Positions 58,140 to 64,000 of a stretch of DNA of 64,000 bases are shown one piece after another. The translations under genes were made by a program, and so were the position numbers. A model generated the notes under the pieces. That model was not told the DNA's origin and did not search any database. It was given only the letters and a program-made list of their open reading frames with translations. This stretch comes from Epiperipatus broadwayi (Eukaryota > Onychophora > Udeonychophora > Euonychophora > Peripatidae). Location: positions 13,062,292 through 13,126,291 of the forward strand of contig JAQFVV010012402.1 of NCBI GenBank assembly GCA_028023455.1, in the 5' to 3' direction. Each line of letters opens with the position of its first letter. Position 1 is the stretch's first letter.

Positions 58140-58500
58140 ATATTATTGTTATATTATTATGACTTTGCAAAATTATTTTTTCCTAAAAGAGATTCTGGAA
58201 AACAAATGAGAAAATCTCAAAATAGATTGTTAAAAAAATTCACAGAATCATTATGACAAATTTCTTATTTTAATTTGTCATAATGATTCTGTGAATTTTT
58301 TTAACAGTCTATTTTGAGATGCAAAATTATTTTTTCCTAGAAGAGATTCTGGAAAACAAATGAGAAAATCTCAAAATAGACTGTTAAAAAAATTCACAGA
58401 ATCATAGTCTATTTTGAGGTTTTCTCATTTGTTTTCCAGAATCTCTTCTAGGAAAAAATAATTTTGCAAAGTCACAATAATATAATATAACAATAATATA
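58140..58500. repeat. Alternating direct/inverted repeat (complex palindrome)
   Basis: One segment of about 85-100 bp, containing AGATTCTGGAAAACAAATG and AAAATTCACAGAATCAT, appears forward (58161-58262), partly inverted (58264-58319), forward (58320-58405) and inverted (58406-58475). The outer flanks TTATATTATTATGACTTTGC and GCAAAGTCACAATAATATAA also pair. Confidence 0.85.
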
Positions 58501-61106
58501 TTTTTAAAATAACTGTTAATAAAAAATAACAGCAGAGAATTAAAATATTTGATATTTTGACAAATAAAAAACTTTTGAAGAAGACTGCTAGATAGTTGAA
58601 ATGTAAAAACAATATAATATAACAATATTGATTTTTAAAAGATGTTAAACTGGCTGTTTATCATATTTTTAAGAGACACAGAAGTCACTTACTACTAATT
58701 AAAAAAGAAATCTTTAATAAACATTTGCAAGTAAGCTAAATATTCTAATAATCTCAAGAATGGAATGCCTGACTTATAAGAGTACAAAAAAAAAAAAAAA
58801 TTATAGAAAAAAATCAATAAACAAAAAGTAATGAGAAGGAACACAAAATAAATTATTTACTAATATTTCATTTAAGAATTAAAAATTATTTCTAATAGTG
58901 TAAAATGAGAAATATAGTAAATACCAAACACGAAAAAAGATATTTAAAAAGAATTATGAAGCATTTGGTTACTGTTGCTGAAGATTGATGAAATATTTGT
59001 TCCACAAGACAAAAATTTGAATATAAAATAGAACTTTCAGTTAGGACACAATAAATAGAAAAAAATAGAAATAGTGAAGTAAAAAAAAATTTCTATATAA
59101 AGAAAGTATGGAAAATTAATTAGGAGTTTAAATGAAGTTTTCTTCAAATGGAGAACAAATATAAAAGTTAAACAACAGTATATTAACAAATGTATATTAT
59201 TTGGTAGCAAATATGTTATTTAAAAAAATATACAAGTTTGCTGTAAGTGAATAAATTTGGCCAAAACGAAATATCAAGTTTGTTTAATATTAAAAACTAA
59301 TTAATTAAAAAAAAACAGATTTAGCTCCACTTTTAATTAAAAGAAATTATAGATATTGATATTCATGAAATTATTATTACGGAAAATATAAAGCTATTTT
59401 CTTAAATAATTCGTAAAAGAAGTTAACACAGAATGCATCATTAACAGCAAAACTCAAGAACAATTAGAAATCCAGTATTCATTATAAATCCTAAACTAAG
59501 TTGGTTCTTATAATAATAGATTGAATTATTTTCATTGTCTAGAAGTAAAATTGTTAAATGTGTTTAGAAAAAATCTAACTCTATTTAAACTTTTTAAATA
59601 ACATCCATCTGTTAGGAATAGGGCACAAGTTAGAATATAACACGTTTCAAATGATATTATATTCGCTCTCTTTACCTCAGGAGTTTCTGGCCTGACCAGT
59701 GACAGTTTTAGCATAGGAATCAGACCTATTTTTAGATTCATGAATACTGAATTTAAGGTAACACTTTATCAATTACGCTATTCTATAAATACAACAGTCA
59801 ATAGAAATTATGAGTATCCTCTTAATGAGAAATTTCCAAACATTAAGGCTATTGCCCTTAACATATAAGTAGTTTCTTTATTAATTTTTTTTACATATGT
59901 TTGTGGAAAAACAACAGTATTGGATTGAGAAAAAAGTAAAAAGAAGCTGCCAATCTGATAATGACAAATAACTCCATCAGTCACGGGATAATTCGTAATG
60001 TTTGAAAACTATTGAAACGTGAACCTTCTAATCCCTTGCCGTTTCATCATCAATCTAGTAGCCCACTCGTCTGTGTTAGATTTGAACCTCATTTAAAATA
60101 TAATATATGTAAAATAAAGCTACAATTTGCTGTCATGGCTGTCTGAACAGCATTATATATTTACATACGAAAGAATGCTATAATTAGATAGGCTTGATAG
60201 AATTATAGCATATTATTATTAGCATCGCGTTTATTTTAATAAAATACTTTTAATATGTTAAGTAATGATAGGGCTCAATTTATTAATAAAGTTATTATTT
60301 TAATTCGTATGTGGATATATAATCCAACCCTATATTTGTAATGTATATAGAGGTGGCGTGATTTAAAACATTAAAATGTATTATGAATTTTAAAATGTTA
60401 AAAGATGAAAATATTTTAAAAGGTTTATTTAAAAATGTTAAAAAGGTTTTCTTGCAAATGTGCTGAGATGTCTTCTTTAAAATTAAGTGTTATTTTTTTC
60501 TTAGAATTAAAAGTTTGGGTATGGTTAGAAACAGATTTTGTCGTAAACAAGTATGTAATTAACGATCGCACCTACCTTTGGTCAAGTTAAAAAGTCATTT
60601 TAAAATCTGGCTAATTGAAATTGCATCAGATATAAAAATTAAGTTATTTTTGGATTTAACTAATTAAAATTGTTTATGGCAAAATAGTTTTACAAAAAAA
60701 AAAACATAAAAGTTATAACTAAAATGCTTTAATAATTTATCAATATTAAAAATCAAAATTACATGTTTTTGGAAATTTAATTAAAACAGAATTAAGGAAA
60801 AGTTATAACACCTCAGAAACTTACCAGCATATTTGAAATCAGATTGTGTGTTTGACATAATTAATTAAAATGTAATCCTGGGGCAAAGAAAAATTCTTAA
60901 AGGTATTAAGCTGATAAGATGAAGGTATAAATAAGTCATATTTTGAGAAAATAGACACCCAGAAAAAGAGACTTTTTTTTGAATAGTGTTTGCCATTGAA
61001 AAAGTAAAGTTTAGTTTTAAACCGAGATGTCAGGCTAGTGTGGCAGTCTAGGTTGTCACTCCGTAATGAGGCGACGGGTTTGCTTCCATCCGACACCATT
61101 ATAACC
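58501..61106. other. No gene recognised
   Basis: AT-rich DNA with no supported gene. A GC-richer segment at about 60000-60100 resembles the tail of a tRNA-derived repeat on the minus strand, but box A is missing. Confidence 0.45.
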
Positions 61107-61274
61107 AAGAATGCTGCTATAATATCTACAGCCTAACCGAAAAAGAAGAAGAATGCTGCTATAATATCTACAGCCTAACCGAAAAAGAAGAAGAATGCTG
61201 CTATAATATCTACAGCCTAACCGAAAAAGAAGAAGAATGCTGCTATAATATCTACAGCCCAACCGCAAAAGAAG
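61107..61274. repeat. 42-bp minisatellite, four units
   Basis: Units at 61107, 61149, 61191 and 61233 start AAGAATGCTGCTATAATATC and end CCGAAAAAGAAG. The first three are identical and the fourth has two changes. The unit length is 14 codons, so frames stay open on both strands; the minus frame 61056-61319 gives a repeated RLGCRYYSSILLLF. Coding status is unproven. Confidence 0.92.
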
Positions 61275-64000
61275 AGCCTGCCGCAAGCCGCTCAGAAAAC
61301 TCATCAAGCTCCAGCTCAAGCACCTACTAATACTGGTAAATCACTTTAATGCAGAGCTCTGTATAATTTCATACCACTTTAAACTCAAGTTAACCACTAA
61401 ATGTAATTTTTTTAATGTTAAAGTTTTTCTTTTCTATCGTTTTAAAATTATGACCCACTTGTTTTTTAAAATTTTCTTCTTTAAGAAATTAATTAATGTT
61501 TTCTACTTTAAACTATATCACTGCAGTTATGTCTATAGTTATTTCTTAATCACATAGTTTTTAATATTTATTATATGATATTTATTTTACGATATGCTGA
61601 CGCTTCGAAACAATGAACACTAAACTTCAATATTTCGAGAAGAGATTAATTAAAAACCTCTTCACGTAATTATTTTATAACTTTATTTTCTGCGCACTGT
61701 TTCGAAACCCTCTTATGAAAATAGTAACGACTCACTCGTTATTATTTAATGTTGTTTTTTTTTTTGATAATTGTTTGATTGTAAATTTTGCAATGTGGCT
61801 TGTTTTAGTGAGAAATTAATTTTAAATACTAAGAAATAGACTAACCTTGAGAAATATTTATAAGTATATTTGCTATTTAAGTTAATTATTAAACCCCTTC
61901 AAATATACTTCCCCTCCCTTTTGAAGTCATTTGTTCAATAACAAAATTAGATTGAGCTGGAACAGCAAAGAATATCCATAATTATTCCCGTCTATAGCAT
62001 ATATTTTATCATGCTACCTAAGAGTTGGCTTCTATTTGATCAAGCTAATAAGCTATTGTTCTTGTTTGTAGAATATTAAATTTATAAACTTCTTTGCTTG
62101 GCGGATGTGATTAATTTCTTAAATATTTTTCTCGTTTTGCTGCCACGTATATTTACGTCTTTAAGATGTGGCCTCGGTTAAGCCAACACATCTTCCTCCC
62201 ATAGGGTAGAGCAGTTGCGAAGCCTGAGTTTAAGGCCAGGTCAGCACTAACTCCCCCGCCTTTCTTTAACTATTCGTTTCTTTCTCATGCAGCATAACGA
62301 TCGGTTTCAGTGTACCGGCGTTGGTCGCAGAAACCCTTGATCTACCAATCCATCAGCAGAGCGACTTTATTATTGTATTACTGATGCTATAGCGCATTGA
62401 TACATACAGAGCAGCCAACTCATCCTCCCTATTTTAGTTTTTTCAGCAATTGTCTGAGATACTCTTAAAAGCCCGGTCAATCTAAGTTATTGTAGCCCAT
62501 TTTAGGCTAAATAAATAAATATAAACAGACGAGAAACGTCTACAGTAAGTGTTAACCAAGGTTTAGTTTAACCACTGGTATTCAGCCACACATTAAGAGG
62601 AGTTGGCATATGTTCCACTATAGACATGACGTAGTGATAAGTCATTTATTTAAATGCCTGCGTGCATTTACACGCTTATATAAAGTCGTATAAGTAATTG
62701 CATTCAAATTGTAACTCATCAAAAGCAATGTATGGCTTTCAGGATCTCATAAGATGAACAACTGTTACACTCATCTTACTTAAATGTAATAATTATTTAT
62801 TAATATCTTATAAAAGAATCTGTCCGAAGAGCATACCTAAAAACTCTTCAGCCATTAAATGGCTGCGTGCATTTTCACATGTATGTAATTTGTGATATAT
62901 ATCTTGGATTAAACTCTTATTATTGGAGAAATTAAAAACTTTAGTAAATTAACCTAGTCCACTCTCAGTTTCATTATTCAATCCAATTCTAATTATTGAT
63001 ATTATATTTATAGAATCTATGGATTATTAAAGTCTCCATTAAGTTAGTTATTCATCAGATGCGATCAATTAGTAATTTTAATTACGAGTCTTATTGTTTC
63101 TCCTTGACATATGTTGGTCACGAATAAAGGAGTATGCTAGTGTAATTTCAAGGTGGTCATTTATAGGGTCTTGAGTGTTGGGGTACTGGCTTATGAGTTG
63201 AAGTGTGGTCGGACTCGGGATGTCACAATCCTAGTCTCGTCAGCTTCGGTCTCTTTTGCTTGGACTCTGAATTCTGTTACGTGAATGTAAAAACTTGACC
63301 GTTACACTATTCCATAACCTTATCATTCAAAAAAAGGGAGAAGAAATTAGAATGATCCTCATAGATAAACTATGTAAAATTTCTACTGACTATCATATTT
63401 GACAGAATATCCTGATTGGTTAGTCAGCTTAAATTTATTATTCAAAAGTATAAATGTTTGAAGTTCAATTCCCAAGGCAGGCCAATAACATCTGAGAAAG
63501 AGAAGAGAATAATGCCATCTGAAACTTTAACTTCTATACTAATATGTGTTTAACAGCTCTTCAGTCTTTTAACAACTGATGCTAAATGATGAAAATAGAC
63601 CAACATATAATTACAAATGAAAAGCCATCATCTTAAACTTTCAGACAAAAAGTAAGATATTTTTATATAATTATAAATATGTAAGTGTATGTGATTTGAA
63701 AACTTTTGTATTGTTATTTCGCTTTTGTTTAAAAAAATATTAAGAATCATAAAAATATATTAATGAAGTACTTACATCATTTAACTTTCTTTACTCTTTA
63801 TAATAATAACTAATAGCTGCTCATAAATGAGTATGGCCATTCTAGCTTCAAAAAAGGAAGAAGAGAGCAAAAAATAAAGCTACTCTATAAATGAAGTTTG
63901 TGATGAGTATATAAATCAATCTATGAAACATGAATACATTTAGAACATATTTTACAACATTGTCTTTTAATTTTTTCAGCAGAAAATTTTTCTTTCTGAA
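61275..64000. other. No gene recognised; GC-richer island at 62150-62470
   Basis: Bases 61275-61335 are a less AT-rich continuation of the minisatellite. Bases 62150-62470 hold a distinctly GC-richer island with a hairpin (AAGATGTGGC … GCCAACACATCTT) and a frame from about 62265 to 62390 without an ATG. It might be a fragment of a transposon. No other features; bases 63400-63500 weakly resemble a tRNA-derived repeat. Confidence 0.4.

Noticed and set aside
60030-60100. Possible SINE tail on the minus strand (GGTTCAAATCT)
   Set aside because: Box B-like word without a box A upstream and without a defined end; may be chance.
61107-61274. CRISPR-like array
   Set aside because: Units are contiguous with no unique spacers; the genome is clearly animal-type. 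The same applies to the 419-bp and 145-bp repeats.
63400-63500. Box A/B-like pair around TGGTTAGTCAGC and AGTTCAATTCCC
   Set aside because: Both words depart from consensus and the implied stems do not pair.

Overview
This window looks like nuclear DNA from an AT-rich animal genome, most likely an invertebrate. It is about three quarters A+T by eye, full of A/T runs and (AT)n tracts, and carries RTE and other LINE retrotransposons, Ty3/gypsy-type LTR elements, TA-flanked inverted-repeat elements and a tRNA-like retroposon. I found no convincing host protein-coding gene, no rRNA, no CRISPR array and no prokaryotic operon. Every coding signal I can identify belongs to a transposable element, and every one is broken by stops, frameshifts, deletions or lost catalytic residues. 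The species cannot be named from the sequence.

Layout. 1-4729: part of a long repeat (family X, with an LTR-like terminus) interrupted by a 3.28 kb full-length but dead RTE element on the minus strand (1304-4583, 10-bp target duplication). 4730-8558: mostly unannotated AT-rich DNA with an inverted repeat at 6384-6616. 8559-9594: a 1.04 kb TA-flanked terminal-inverted-repeat element. 9597-18390: unannotated except for a tRNA-like retroposon at 16798-16908 with a 15-bp target duplication. 18391-20872: a decayed plus-strand LINE with a (CATCA)n tail. 21072-33280: a composite that I read as a decayed Ty3/gypsy-type element. It has a 5' LTR, a gag-like coiled-coil ORF split by a 691-bp fold-back insertion, a 419-bp tandem array with an inverted copy and embedded Illumina adapter sequence, an integrase C-terminal fragment, a polypurine tract, and a 3' LTR interrupted by about 3 kb that includes a second family X copy. 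36178-36242: an isolated TATA box plus splice-donor motif, the only hint of a host transcription unit. 40330-41225: a fold-back element. 42482-44343: two related TA-flanked elements, one inside the other. 45263-47941: a young, internally deleted gypsy-type element on the minus strand with two 650-bp LTRs and a 5-bp target duplication. 50971-51346: hairpins. 54430-55152: the C-terminal end of another LINE. 57036-57697: a second, 5'-truncated RTE copy. 58140-58500: an alternating direct/inverted palindrome. 61107-61274: a 42-bp minisatellite.

How it fits together. The window records successive transposition. Several insertions have empty sites that can be rebuilt from target duplications or resumed reading frames (RTE in family X, TA element in TA element, fold-back in gag). 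No element here looks able to move by itself. The young LTR element at 45-48 kb lacks reverse transcriptase, RNase H and integrase, so it would have needed enzymes from another copy. The assembly at 26.2-26.95 kb should be treated as unreliable because two library-adapter stretches sit inside the repeat array.
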